A DNA stretch of 64,000 nucleotides from Cohnella ginsengisoli (GTDB lineage Bacteria; Bacillota; Bacilli; Paenibacillales; Paenibacillaceae). Below are positions 18,381 to 27,676 of the stretch, piece by piece. Numbering within the stretch: position 1 is the stretch's first letter; each line of letters opens with the position of its first letter. The DNA lies in contig NZ_JAPDHZ010000004.1 of the NCBI RefSeq assembly GCF_029525555.1, forward strand, positions 434,001 to 498,000. Direction: 5' to 3'. Below the pieces are notes generated by a model. That model did no database searches. It had not been told where the DNA came from and saw only the letters and a list, made by a program, of their open reading frames with translations. Both the position numbers and the translations under genes were made by a program.

Positions 18381-20213
18381 TTGACTACGAGGCTTTTAAA
18401 CGGAAGCGACTGGACGGCCATGGTGCTGGCCGGCGCGGAGCGACTCTCGCAGCAGGCGGAGCTGATCAACGCGCTGAACGTATTTCCCGTCCCGGACGGC
18501 GATACGGGGACCAACATGAACTTAACGATGACGGCCGGCGTGGCCGAATTGAAAAATAAACCTTCGCCCGACATCGGCCGCGCTGCGGAAGTGCTGTCGA
18601 AGGGGCTTCTGATGGGCGCGCGCGGCAACTCGGGCGTTATTTTGTCGCAGCTGTTCCGCGGGTTCGCCCGCGCGGTCGCCGGCCAGCGGGAGATCACCGT
18701 GCCGTTGTTCGCAGCCGCCTTAAGGCAAGGAGTTGATACCGCTTACAAAGCGGTGGTCAAGCCCGTCGAGGGCACGATTCTGACCGTCGCCCGGGAAGCG
18801 GCCAAACACGGCGAGTCGATCGCGCGGCGTACCGAGGACATCTCCGAATGGATGGGCGAGGTGCACGACAAAGCGGCGGAGACGCTGGCCCGCACGCCGG
18901 ATATGCTGCCGGTGCTCAAGCAGGTGGGCGTCGTCGATTCGGGCGGACAAGGGCTCGTGTGCATCTATGAAGGCTTCGTGCACTATTTAAGGAACGCGGA
19001 GAGGCAAGGCGCCGCTTCGGCTCCGTATGCGGGCGGCTGGACGACATACGCGCCGGTCGCTTCAGCCTCGCCCTCGCCCGTGTCCGCGCAGGTGACGGCA
19101 GCAGCCGCGGCGCATGCGTCGTCGGCCCAGTCGAGGATCGCGACCGAGTCGATCCAGTTTCCGTACGACATGGAGTTTTTCATTCGTCTGCAAGGACGCG
19201 CCGCGTTTTCCGAAGCGTCCTTCCGCAAGGCGCTCGAGCGGGACGGAGATTCGATCATTTTGATCGCCGACGGCGATATCGTGAAGGTTCACGTGCATTC
19301 CCGCCGCCCTGGCGATGTGCTGAACGCGGCGGTCGCGTACGGCGAGCTGACGAACTTTCATATCCTGAACATGCGCGATCAGCACCGAGAGCTGCTGCAT
19401 CCGGCTTCGGGCGCGGAGCCCGCGGGCGAAACGTCCGATCCGATGGGGCTCGAGGCGGCCTCCGGCATTCCGGATATGCCCGAGCTGAGAGCCGCGGAAG
19501 CGGCTTCGCAGGCGATCGAGCCGGCGCATCCGGTCGCGTTCGAGATGGCCGACTACGGCGTCGTCGCCGTCAGCGTGGGCGCAGGCAACGACGAGCTGTT
19601 CCGCAGTCTCGGCGTGGACGCGATCATCTCGGGCGGACAAAGCATGAACCCCAGCACGGAGGACCTCGTGCAGGCGATCTCTTCGCTGGCGGCGGACCAT
19701 ATTTTCGTCCTGCCGAACAATTCGAACATTTTGATGGCCGCGAAGCAGGCGCAAGAGCTGACGGACCGGCCCGTGACGGTCGTGCCGACGCGCAGCATTC
19801 CGCAGGGACTGGCCGCGATGCTTGCGTTCCAAGAGGAGCAGCCGGCGTCCGTCAACGAGGACCGGATGCTGCGGGCGATCGACCGCGTGCTGACCGGCTC
19901 TATCACCCGAGCCGTTCGGGATACCGTCATGGACGGCATCGACATTCGCGGCGGCGAGTATATCGGCATTTTGGACAAACAGATCGTCTCTTCGGAGACG
20001 ACGGTCATGGCTGCTGCTCAACGCCTGCTGGAGCGGATGCTCGCAAGCGGCGACGAGACGGTGATGCTGCTGTCCGGCGAAGGCGCGGAGGAAGGCGATA
20101 CCGCCGGACTCGTGGCCTGGCTCGGCGAAGCTTATCCCGATGCGGAAGTAGAACGCCACGAGGGCGGACAGAATTTGTATCCGTACCTGATCATGGTGGA
20201 AAAGTCGGATTAG
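18381..20213 (+). CDS. fakA: DAK2-domain fatty acid kinase catalytic subunit
   Basis: A 610-residue FakA/YloV protein that phosphorylates fatty acids presented by a DegV/FakB partner. The N-terminal DhaL-like nucleotide domain has VFPVPDGDTGTNMNLTM (metal-binding Asp residues) and GARGNSGVILSQ. After an Ala/Ser-rich linker (about residues 215-255) come the middle and C-terminal domains (FFIRLQGRA, VVPTRSIPQGLAAMLAF). TTG at 18381 preceded by AAAGGGG is preferred as start. The next gene encodes a DegV protein, its expected partner. Confidence 0.9.
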   Translation: MTTRLLNGSDWTAMVLAGAERLSQQAELINALNVFPVPDGDTGTNMNLTMTAGVAELKNKPSPDIGRAAEVLSKGLLMGARGNSGVILSQLFRGFARAVAGQREITVPLFAAALRQGVDTAYKAVVKPVEGTILTVAREAAKHGESIARRTEDISEWMGEVHDKAAETLARTPDMLPVLKQVGVVDSGGQGLVCIYEGFVHYLRNAERQGAASAPYAGGWTTYAPVASASPSPVSAQVTAAAAAHASSAQSRIATESIQFPYDMEFFIRLQGRAAFSEASFRKALERDGDSIILIADGDIVKVHVHSRRPGDVLNAAVAYGELTNFHILNMRDQHRELLHPASGAEPAGETSDPMGLEAASGIPDMPELRAAEAASQAIEPAHPVAFEMADYGVVAVSVGAGNDELFRSLGVDAIISGGQSMNPSTEDLVQAISSLAADHIFVLPNNSNILMAAKQAQELTDRPVTVVPTRSIPQGLAAMLAFQEEQPASVNEDRMLRAIDRVLTGSITRAVRDTVMDGIDIRGGEYIGILDKQIVSSETTVMAAAQRLLERMLASGDETVMLLSGEGAEEGDTAGLVAWLGEAYPDAEVERHEGGQNLYPYLIMVEKSD

Positions 20214-20231
20214 ACGCGGGAGGTGGCTACG

Positions 20232-21104
20232 ATGAGCAAGGTTGTTTTGGTAACGGACAGCACGTCGGACATCCCGCTGGCAACGCGAGAGCGGCTGGGC
20301 ATCGAGATGGTGCCGCTGCGCGTCATCTTCGGCGAAGAGAGCTACCTGGACAACGTGACGCTTTCGCCCGCCCAATTTTACGACAAGCTGAAAAGTTCAA
20401 GCGCGCTGCCTTCGACCTCGCAGCCCTCGCCGGCCCAGTTTCTCGAGGTGTACGAGCGGCTTCTCGCCGAGGGCAACTCGGTCGTGTCGGTCCACCTTTC
20501 CTCGGCGATGAGCGGCACCTATCAGTCGGCGACGATCGCGAGGTCGATGTTGGACGACGACAGCAAGGTCACCGTCATCGACTCGAGGTCGGCCTCTTAC
20601 GGGTACGGCGCGTTGGTCGTATCCGCCGCCGAGCTGGCCGCGCGGGGCGCGTCCCGCGAGGAGGTCGCCGCGGAGGTGCTGCGGCTGCGCAAGCAGATGA
20701 AGCTGTATTTCCTCGTGAATACGCTCGAGTATTTGCAAAAGGGCGGCCGGATCGGCAAGGCGGCCGCGATTTTCGGCACGCTGCTTAACATTAAGCCGAT
20801 CTTGACCATAGGCGACGACGGCGTTATTTTCCCGATCGACAAGGTCAGGGGACAAAAGCGCGCCGTCGCGCGGATCGTCGAGCTGCTGGAGTCCGACTTC
20901 GGACCGGGAGCGGCGATCGATCTCGCGGTCGTCGATACGCCGGGCGACGTGGAGGCCGCGGACGATCTCGTCGCGGTGCTTCGGACCAGGTTTAACGTCG
21001 CGGGCTTCCACCGCTCGGAGATCGGATCGGTGATCGGCACGCATGCCGGTCCCGGCACGGCAGGCTTGTTTGTATTTCCCGCTGGCTCGGGCCATATCGT
21101 CTAA
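20232..21104 (+). CDS. DegV-family fatty acid-binding protein (FakB-like)
   Basis: A 290-residue DegV protein: VVLVTDSTSDIPLATRERLGIEMVPL at the start, SSALPSTSQPSPAQFLEVYE, LSSAMSGTYQSA and GTHAGPGTAGLF near the end, which form the lipid head-group site. Such proteins hold the fatty acid for FakA. GGGAGGTGG lies upstream of the ATG at 20232, only 18 bases after fakA, so the two are likely co-transcribed. Confidence 0.9.
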   Translation: MSKVVLVTDSTSDIPLATRERLGIEMVPLRVIFGEESYLDNVTLSPAQFYDKLKSSSALPSTSQPSPAQFLEVYERLLAEGNSVVSVHLSSAMSGTYQSATIARSMLDDDSKVTVIDSRSASYGYGALVVSAAELAARGASREEVAAEVLRLRKQMKLYFLVNTLEYLQKGGRIGKAAAIFGTLLNIKPILTIGDDGVIFPIDKVRGQKRAVARIVELLESDFGPGAAIDLAVVDTPGDVEAADDLVAVLRTRFNVAGFHRSEIGSVIGTHAGPGTAGLFVFPAGSGHIV

Positions 21105-21147
21105 GGACGATCGCTCGGACGGCGGCGCGATTCGGAGTTGATGGAGG

Positions 21148-23218
21148 ATGGCCGATCGATCGGCAGAAGAGACGGATCTGTTCGCCATACCGGTCACGAA
21201 GATCAAAGGCGTGAGCGCCCCCAAGGCGGGGGGAGCTTCACGCCTTGGGTGTTTCTACGGTCGGCGAGCTGATCGAATATTATCCGTTCCGCTACGAGGA
21301 TTATCGGCTGCGGCCGCTTCACGAGGTGAAGGACGGGGAGAAGATCACCGTGCAAGGACGGATCGAGACGCCGCCTTCGCTGCAGCGGTTCGGAGGCAAG
21401 TCGCGTCTGCTCTGCCGGGTGACGGTGGAGGGATTGCTGCTGACGGCCGTCTGGTTCAACCGCGCGTTCCTGAAGGATCAGATGGAGGTCGGACGGGATA
21501 TCGTCCTGACGGGAAAATGGGATCAGCGGCGACGCCAGCTCACGGTGTCGGAGTCGGAGTTCCCGGACAAAGGCGCCGGCCGCACGGGAACGCTGCAGCC
21601 CGTGTATTCGATCGGGGGCAGTCTCACGCAGGTGTGGATAAGGCAGCGCATCGAATTGGCGCTCGCGCAGTACGGGGCGATGATCCCGGAGCTGCTGCCG
21701 CCGGAGCTGCTGGATAGGCACGGGCTCATGCCCAGGCGCGAGGCGATTCACCGGATTCACCGGCCCGAAAACACGCACGAGGGCCAAGAGGCCCGGCGCC
21801 GCATGGTTTACGAGGAGCTGTTTCTGTTCGAGCTGCGGCTGCAGGCGTACCGCGCGATGAACCGCAAGGCGCCCGACGGCATCGCGCACAAGATCAGCAG
21901 CGATGATATTCGCGCGTTCGCGGCGAATCTCCCGTTCGAACTGACCGAGGCGCAGAAGACCGTCGTCAACGAGATCACGCGCGATATGAAGCGGCCGTAC
22001 GCGATGAACCGGCTGCTGCAGGGCGACGTCGGCTCCGGCAAGACCGTCGTGGCCGCGATGGCGCTGTACGCGACGGTCAAGGACGGCTGCCAGGGCGCGC
22101 TTATGGTGCCGACGGAGATTTTAGCGGAGCAGCATGCCAAGTCATTGGGGAAGCTGTTCGAGCCCTACGGCATTCAAGTCGCGCTGCTCACCGGGAGCCG
22201 CGGGGCGCGGGAGCGGCGGGACCTTTTGGCTTCGCTGCAGATGGGGCTCATCGACATCGTGATCGGTACGCATGCGCTCATCCAGGAGGACGTCTTTTTC
22301 CGGCGACTCGGGCTCGTGGTGACGGACGAGCAGCACCGCTTCGGCGTCAACCAGCGCAGCATTTTGCGGCGCAAGGGGCTGAATCCCGACGTGCTCATGA
22401 TGACGGCCACCCCGATCCCGCGCACGCTCGCCATCACCGTGTTCGGCGACATGGACGTGTCGACGATCGGAGAGCGGCCTAAAGGGCGCAAGCCGATCCT
22501 GACTTACTGGGTCAAGCACGACAAGATGGACCGCGTGCTCGGCTTCATTCGCCGGGAGGCGGAGCTCGGACGGCAGACGTTTTTCATCTGCCCGCTCATC
22601 GAAGAGTCGGAAAAGCTGGACGTGCAAAACGCGATCGACCTGCACATGCAGCTGCGGCAAGCGATGCCCGAGCTCGAGATCGGGCTGCTGCACGGGCGGA
22701 TGACGTCGGCAGAGAAGGACGAGGCGATGGGACGGTTCGCGGCGGGCGAGTCGACGGTGCTCGTCTCGACGACGGTCGTCGAGGTCGGCGTCGACGTGCC
22801 GAACGCCACGCTCATGATCGTCATGGACGCGGACCGCTTCGGGCTCTCGCAGCTGCACCAGCTGCGGGGCCGGGTCGGGCGAAGCGACCATCAGTCGTAC
22901 TGCGTCCTGATCGCAGATCCGAAGTCCGAGAACGGGCTCGAGCGGATGCAGGCGATGACGGATACGGACGACGGCTTCGAGATCGCGCGGCGGGACTTGG
23001 AGCTGCGGGGGCCCGGCGAGTTTTTCGGGACGAAGCAGAGCGGGGTGCCGGAGTTCAGGCTCGCGAACCTGATGAACGACTTCGAGACGCTCGAGCAAGC
23101 GCGCGACGATGCGGCCGCGCTTACGGCCGAGCCGTCGTTCTGGACGGCGCAGGCTTATGCGGGGCTGCGCGAATACTTGCGGCGCGAGGCGCCGGATTAC
23201 AGCGAGCCGCTCGATTAG
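21148..23218 (+). CDS. recG: ATP-dependent DNA helicase RecG, one homopolymer frameshift
   Basis: A 689-residue (corrected) fork-reversal helicase. The wedge domain covers the first 200 residues, then Walker A GDVGSGKTVVAAMAL, DEQHRFGV, TATPIPRTLA, VSTTVVEVGVDVPNA and QLRGRVGR. The frame breaks in a G6 run at 21228-21233: ATG 21148 gives MADRSAEETDLFAIPVTKIK-GVSAPKAG and the rest continues ELHALGVSTVGELIEYYP in another frame. One G fewer restores it, so I read this as a likely sequence error. A terminator follows at once. Confidence 0.92.
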
Positions 23219-23221
23219 GCC

Positions 23222-23243
23222 CGCCTTCGCGAGGCGATTTTTT
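23222..23243 (+). terminator. Rho-independent terminator after recG
   Basis: CGCCT pairs with AGGCG around TCGCG, followed by ATTTTTT. Confidence 0.7.
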
Positions 23244-23269
23244 GCGCAGACATTTCCCTTCGGCTGCCG

Positions 23270-23278
23270 CATACAATA
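23270..23278 (+). promoter_or_regulatory. Possible sigma-K/sigma-E -10 element before the spoVIF-like gene
   Basis: CATACAATA fits the CATANNNTA mother-cell -10 consensus and lies 31 bases before the start codon of a sporulation gene. An AC-containing -35 is possible about 18 bases upstream. Tentative. Confidence 0.4.
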
Positions 23279-23308
23279 TAGGAGCCTCGCGAAGGGAAGT
23301 GGGCAGCC

Positions 23309-23596
23309 GTGAGTTGGCAAAAGTTCGGCATCCGGCCGGATCTGGTAGAGCGCGTCAAGGTGAAGATGAAAAATCCGGCCACGAAGGATAGAGTCAAGGC
23401 GCTGCTGGACGGCGTGACAAAGTTCGATCTGCAGGACCGCACCAAAGTAAAGCGTCTCGTCAAGTCGTCCGCCAAAGTGCTCGGCGAGCCGCTGACCGAT
23501 CTGCAGGAGGAACAGCTGGTAAACTTCGTCATCGCCCAGAAGATCGATCCGAAGAGCACGCTCCATCTGATCAAGCTGTGGGCGATGTTCCGGTAG
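23309..23596 (+). CDS. Stage VI sporulation protein F-like
   Basis: A 95-residue, basic, helical protein (VSWQKFGIRPDLVERVKVKMKNPATKDRVKALLDGVTKFDLQD, ending VNFVIAQKIDPKSTLHLIKLWAMFR), which I recognise as the SpoVIF family involved in late coat maturation. GTG start with GGGAAGTGGG upstream. It stands alone between recG and a strong bidirectional terminator. Confidence 0.75.
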   Translation: MSWQKFGIRPDLVERVKVKMKNPATKDRVKALLDGVTKFDLQDRTKVKRLVKSSAKVLGEPLTDLQEEQLVNFVIAQKIDPKSTLHLIKLWAMFR

Positions 23597-23658
23597 CGGG
23601 CGGCGAAGGCTTGATCGGCGGGATCGCCTGCACTACGGCAAGCGATGCGCGTCCTCAG

Positions 23659-23712
23659 CCCAAAAAGACCCTGATTCCCGACATGAACTCGGGAGTCAGG
23701 GTCTTTTTGGCA
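23659..23712. terminator. Strong bidirectional terminator between convergent genes
   Basis: AAAAAGACCCTGA and TCAGGGTCTTTTT with inner arms TTCCCGA/TCGGGAG form a long stem with A/T flanks on both sides, serving the spoVIF-like gene and the minus-strand SRAP gene. Confidence 0.9.
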
Positions 23713-23726
23713 TTCGCGCGAGCCCC

Positions 23727-24416
23727 TTAGAACAGCTCGCCTTGCTCCTCGTCCGGCACGAGACAGCCGGGATCGTCGTTGGCGACGTTGCCGACCCGAC
23801 GGTTCGCCGGGTCGACGGCGAGCTCCGCCGGATCCAGCGGAATCGCCAGCTGCAGCACCTCGTCGGAACGCTGGATGCTGCGGTCGAGCCATGCGGCCTC
23901 GACCCGCCGGTTCAGGATGATGGGCACGCGATCGTGGATGTCCGCGAGATGCCCCTGTGCCGGCGCGGTCAAGATAGCGCAGGTGCTCAGCCGCGATCCG
24001 TCCGGAGCGGTCCACGATTCGTAAATGGCGGCCATGCTGAACAGGGCTCCGTCGTGGCGGCGAATGCGCATCGGGCGCTTGCCGTCCGCGGTCTGCCGCC
24101 ATTCGTAGTAGCCGTCGGCCGGGACAAGACACCGCTTGCGGCGCAGCGCCTCGCGGAAGGCGGGCCGCTCGGCGACGGTCTCGACCCGGGCGTTCAGCAT
24201 CTTGCTGCCGACCTTCGGGTCCTCGGCCCAGGGCGGCACGAGCCCCCACTTAAGCAGCCCGAGACGGTTGCGGGTGCCGTCGTTCACGATCGCCGGCACC
24301 AGCTGCCCGGGTGCGATATTGTACCGGGGGCCGTAAGGCGAACCGGCCGAGTCGTCGGCCGCATAATAAGCGAGCAATTCCTCGAACGAAATGGTGATCG
24401 TATAACGTCCGCACAT
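23727..24416 (-). CDS. SOS response-associated peptidase (SRAP/YedK/HMCES family)
   Basis: A 229-residue protein beginning MCGRYT; after Met removal Cys2 is the residue that crosslinks to abasic sites in single-stranded DNA. Other conserved residues are visible: NIAPGQ, KWGLVPPWAEDP, NARVET, YYEWR and the His in DIHDRVPIIL. It protects abasic sites at stalled forks. The ATG at 24416 is set by the obligate Met-Cys start; the longer upstream frame is not family-like. Its neighbours are a damage-inducible polymerase operon, consistent with a DNA-repair block. Confidence 0.92.
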   Translation of the reverse strand: MCGRYTITISFEELLAYYAADDSAGSPYGPRYNIAPGQLVPAIVNDGTRNRLGLLKWGLVPPWAEDPKVGSKMLNARVETVAERPAFREALRRKRCLVPADGYYEWRQTADGKRPMRIRRHDGALFSMAAIYESWTAPDGSRLSTCAILTAPAQGHLADIHDRVPIILNRRVEAAWLDRSIQRSDEVLQLAIPLDPAELAVDPANRRVGNVANDDPGCLVPDEEQGELF

Positions 24417-24532
24417 CCGCGTGCAACCTTCTTTCTTCTCGCGCCAAGGCGGTCCTCTTCGGGAAGTAGTATACCGCAACGGCCGCCGAATGCGAAGAGA
24501 AGGAGCGACGGACGCGGCAAAGCGCGGTTCGA

Positions 24533-25162
24533 TCAAGCGCCGTGGCGCATACGAAGCGCAAGCGGTTCATCCGGGACGAGCCGCCGCGCAGATTGGAGCG
24601 GCATCGTCCCAAGCGTGCGGCGTCCGATTAAGTCGTCCCTTTGGCGGCCGCGGGGGGAACGGCGGGCCTCCCGGGCTTCCTTGCTGTCGAGCTGCCGCAG
24701 GTGCCGCGTAATCTCGCCCATGTATCGCGCGAGCTGCATGCTGATCTCCGAGCGGAGCACCTCCCGGACGATACCGAAGCGCTCTTCGTAGCCGCGGCAT
24801 ATGTAGCGATGGTAAATAACGAGGTCGACCTGCTCGTCGCTGTTCAGCAGCCGGATGCGGCGGCTGCTGAGTTCCCGGCGGAGCTCGTGGAGGTCTCGGG
24901 TAATCAGGTTGAGCACCACTTGAGCGCCAGTCAGGGTCACCCGGCTTAGCAGATTGCCCGAGCGCTCGCCCTCCTCCATAGCCCGCTGCACCATCGTGAG
25001 CATATGCGGCAGCACGATGACGTCGCGGATCATCCGCAGCTCGTCGGCGGTCGGATGGCCGGTCGTCTTGGGGGAGACGGCATGCTCTTCTTCGTACTGC
25101 TCGTGATGTTCGGTGAGCAACAGCTTCGAGTTCCAGCGGTCGTTGCCGTCGAGTTTGCTCAT
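24533..25162 (-). CDS. Uncharacterised helical protein, last gene of the polymerase operon
   Basis: A 209-residue protein I do not recognise. It is acidic at the N-terminus (LLLTEHHEQYEEEHAVSPK), then strongly helical (TADELRMIRDVIVLPHMLTMVQRAMEE, ITRDLHELRRELSSRRIRLL, YICRGYEERFGIVREVLRSEI) with a basic, Arg-rich end. No membrane segment or catalytic motif is evident. It overlaps the stop of the polymerase gene by 4 bases (ATGA on the minus strand), so it is co-translated with it and probably works with it, perhaps as a polymerase accessory protein; that is inference. Confidence 0.7.
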   Translation of the reverse strand: MSKLDGNDRWNSKLLLTEHHEQYEEEHAVSPKTTGHPTADELRMIRDVIVLPHMLTMVQRAMEEGERSGNLLSRVTLTGAQVVLNLITRDLHELRRELSSRRIRLLNSDEQVDLVIYHRYICRGYEERFGIVREVLRSEISMQLARYMGEITRHLRQLDSKEAREARRSPRGRQRDDLIGRRTLGTMPLQSARRLVPDEPLALRMRHGA

Positions 25163-26418
25163 TTGTAATGTCCCCCGATCTGCTCGGCCCGTTCTCTTGC
25201 CACGCCCGCTTCAAGCAGCGAAGAGGCCCGCATGATGGCATCGCTCCCGTAACGGTCCTTGATGTAATCCGTCGCCTGCTCCATCCGCAAAATGGCCTGC
25301 CGGTCCTCGAACAAGTCGAGCTGGTCGACGCCTTCGTCCGACAGCCCGCCGAGCGAGATGGTCAGACGGCTGACCGGCATGCCGCTCCAGTGCTCGCGGA
25401 GCAGCTTCAGCGCCGCGGCCGCCACCTCGTGCGTGAGCGCGGTCGGCTGCCGGAGCTGCGTCTGGCGTCCGAACCACGACGAACGCGTCCCGTCCGTCTC
25501 CGCGGCGCCGACCGAGACGACGCTGCCTCTGCACTTGTGCCGGCGCGTGCGGCGGCATACCTCGACGACGAGCTCGAGCAGGACGACCTCGATATCCTCC
25601 AGCTTGCGGTACAGGCCGCTGCGCAGCGCCTTGCCGTGGCTGATCGACTTCAGCTTGTGGCGGATGCCGGCTACGACCGGGCTCGGATCGATGCCCCGCG
25701 CGGTCTGCCAATAATATTCGGCCTGGATGTCGCTCTGCTTTTTCATCTCGCGCCGCATCCGCCGCTTGAAGTCGCCCAGCTCGAGGCGCGCGATGTCTCC
25801 GATCTGGGCGAGGCCCATGCGGGTGAAGTGACGCGTCATGCGGGAGCCGACCATGAACATGTTGTGGACGGGGAGCTTCCAGAGGGTGTCCTCCAGTCTG
25901 TCGAAGGACAGGGTGGATACGCCCTCGGGCGTTTTTTTCGCATAATTGTCCAGCGCCATCTTCGCCAGAATCTTCGTCGGTCCGACGCCGACGCGAACAT
26001 TGATATTGGTGGAGAGCTTCACGTGATTCTGGATCAGCCTAGCGATCAGCTCCGGCGGCCCGTAAGCGGGGATCGAGCCCGTGACGTCGAGGAACTGCTC
26101 GTCGATGCTGTACGGCTCGACCTGGTCCGTGAACGCTTCGTAGATCTGCGTCATGAACAGCGAGATGCCGATGTAGGTTTGCATCCGCGGGCGGATGACG
26201 ATGAGATCCGGACACTTGGCGAGCGCCTCGCCGACCCGTTCGGCCGTCGTGACGCCCTTGGCCTTGGCGATCGGGCAAGCCGCGAGGATGATGCCGGAGC
26301 GCCGGGCGGGATCGCCGACGGCGACGGGTTTGTTCATCAGGCCGGGATGGCGCGCCTTTTCGATGGAGGCGTAAAAGGACTGGCCGTCGATCAGGAAAAT
26401 CGTTCGCTCATGAGGCAT
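25159..26418 (-). CDS. Y-family DNA polymerase (UvrX/DinB-like, translesion)
   Basis: A 419-residue ImpB/MucB/SamB-family polymerase. Catalytic carboxylates are in FLIDGQSFYASIEKA (Asp10) and YSIDEQFLDVTG; the thumb helix-hairpin-helix region GVGPTKILAKMALDNYAKK follows, and QLDLF near the C-terminus is a beta-clamp binding motif. It resembles UvrX/YqjW-type enzymes of Bacillus. It overlaps both operon neighbours by a few bases and lies behind two LexA boxes, so it should be damage-inducible. Confidence 0.92.
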   Translation of the reverse strand: MPHERTIFLIDGQSFYASIEKARHPGLMNKPVAVGDPARRSGIILAACPIAKAKGVTTAERVGEALAKCPDLIVIRPRMQTYIGISLFMTQIYEAFTDQVEPYSIDEQFLDVTGSIPAYGPPELIARLIQNHVKLSTNINVRVGVGPTKILAKMALDNYAKKTPEGVSTLSFDRLEDTLWKLPVHNMFMVGSRMTRHFTRMGLAQIGDIARLELGDFKRRMRREMKKQSDIQAEYYWQTARGIDPSPVVAGIRHKLKSISHGKALRSGLYRKLEDIEVVLLELVVEVCRRTRRHKCRGSVVSVGAAETDGTRSSWFGRQTQLRQPTALTHEVAAAALKLLREHWSGMPVSRLTISLGGLSDEGVDQLDLFEDRQAILRMEQATDYIKDRYGSDAIMRASSLLEAGVARERAEQIGGHYK

Positions 26419-26614
26419 GGTGCTTCACCGGCCTGGCGCCGAGGATGCGGCTCGCCGACAGCGTGCGGAACGCGCGCTTCCCCCAATCGAGCACGCGCAC
26501 CTTGCCCCCGCGTACCGAGAATACGGCGACGACCCGCTGCGTGAAGCGCCCCTTGCTATCCTCGTAAATGATTTCCACGCTTTGCCCGACGTACTTTTCG
26601 ATGTTGACCGGCAT
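26408..26614 (-). CDS. Small WYL-like protein, first gene of the polymerase operon
   Basis: A 68-residue protein (MPVNIEKYVGQSVEIIYED, then GRFTQRVVAVFSVRGGKVRVLDWGKRAFRTLSASRILGARPV) whose beta-rich pattern resembles an isolated WYL domain, a ligand- or nucleic-acid-sensing fold found in DNA-damage regulators. Such a mini-protein often precedes UvrX-type polymerases in Paenibacillaceae, in the place YolD holds elsewhere (established only from general recollection). GGAGGAATCGCC precedes the ATG. Confidence 0.7.
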   Translation of the reverse strand: MPVNIEKYVGQSVEIIYEDSKGRFTQRVVAVFSVRGGKVRVLDWGKRAFRTLSASRILGARPVKHHAS

Positions 26615-26655
26615 GGCGATTCCTCCTTGAGCCTCGGAGAGACGAGGTTAATTAC

Positions 26656-26669
26656 AGAACATTTGTTCT
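26656..26669 (-). promoter_or_regulatory. LexA (SOS) box 1
   Basis: AGAACATTTGTTCT matches the Gram-positive LexA consensus CGAACNNNNGTTCG with a perfect GAAC/GTTC palindrome. It lies about 42 bases upstream of the WYL-like gene start and 24 bases from a second box. Confidence 0.85.
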
Positions 26670-26679
26670 TATATTAATA

Positions 26680-26693
26680 CGAACTAGCGTTCC
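26680..26693 (-). promoter_or_regulatory. LexA (SOS) box 2
   Basis: CGAACTAGCGTTCC matches the CGAAC(4)GTTC pattern. The two boxes, spaced by about two helical turns, strongly suggest LexA control of the polymerase operon. Confidence 0.85.
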
Positions 26694-26741
26694 CTTACAA
26701 GGGCTAAATTATACCGGTTGTCCGATGGTCGAAAAGCAAGG

Positions 26742-26807
26742 TTGGGTGATGTCATATTTGTTGAGAAAGTTTGCAGGATTTCGGATAGTAAATTGTCAGA
26801 TATACAG
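26742..26807 (+). repeat. Left copy of 66-bp imperfect direct repeat flanking the island
   Basis: Starts TTGGGTGATGTCATATTTGT and aligns without gaps to 33225-33290 with about 50 of 66 matching positions. It may be an insertion-sequence end, an attachment-site relic, or a MITE remnant. Confidence 0.65.
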
Positions 26808-27329
26808 AAAATATGCGAAAAAACGAATAAAAATACAACGATGAGAAAATTTTTTTAGATTGTTACATGCTTGCGTGCTACCTTTGCTAAACTCACCATG
26901 CGTATTTGCTTGTGACAGGCACGGAACCTTATTCAGCAGTGTTGCTCTGCCTGGACGTAATGATCGCTCACTCGTGAGACGTGTGGACGTCTTGTGGTTC
27001 AGTTAAACTTAATTCAGTAAGTTGCCATCATGGAAGGGGTTAAGGCAAAAGAAGGGGGTAATCTATCTGAAGCCGTGGGACCATGAGTGAAAGCCATTGT
27101 CTGGTGTGAAATTAAAAAAAAAGGTAGTGGGTAATCTGTGAGGAGTGTACCATCTAGCTTGGTATTCAATTCGTATGCGGAACAGGAGCGGAGAGGTCTC
27201 GCTCCTCATTATACTGCGCTGCTACACGTTGCTCCAAGTACCTCTGCTGGCTTTCACTTGAACTTAATAATAGCGGGAAAAACAAAATAAATTTCCGAAT
27301 CAGACCTGTTTTTCCTATCCCCGGCTCAA

Positions 27330-27530
27330 AGTTATTCTACACCATCTAGTAAACGACGTAGCTGAATGGCGAAAGTACTTCTTAGCCGCGCTTGGTACAA
27401 GAATACCTGCTTTAAGTTTCTCAGTTACTTCTTGTTCGTCTGTTCCTACAATAGCTCTAATTGCTTAATTAAATTCTGCAATTTTTTCATTAGCCCCTAC
27501 GAATAGGTATTGCATTGCGGCCTGAGTGTT
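27330..27530 (-). pseudogene. Decayed coding remnant of unknown family
   Basis: Reading the minus strand gives NNTQAAMQYLFVGANEKIAEF, one in-frame stop, then AIRAIVGTDEQEVTEKLKAG and ILVPSAAKKYF. The composition looks protein-like and there is no start codon with a ribosome binding site. I do not recognise the family. It suggests earlier cargo of the island. Confidence 0.4.
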
Positions 27531-27676
27531 ATTTATGACTGATTATAGGTACTTAGTACTGTTAATGGTGTTATGATTCAAGTCGTTTGGCATGCACATA
27601 TGTGGTATGATTCACTTTTATGGTATATTATTACTATTAGGTAGTCTTGTCGATAAATAATGTGGAGGTAGGGCGC

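Larger units (their letters stand above)
26694..27676. other. About 980-bp gene-free left arm of the island
   Basis: It holds the left direct repeat and AT-rich sequence without an intact gene. On the minus strand a decayed coding stretch is readable at about 27375-27530. CACATATGTG near 27597 is a 10-bp palindrome upstream of the operon. I could not assign a promoter with confidence. Confidence 0.5.
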
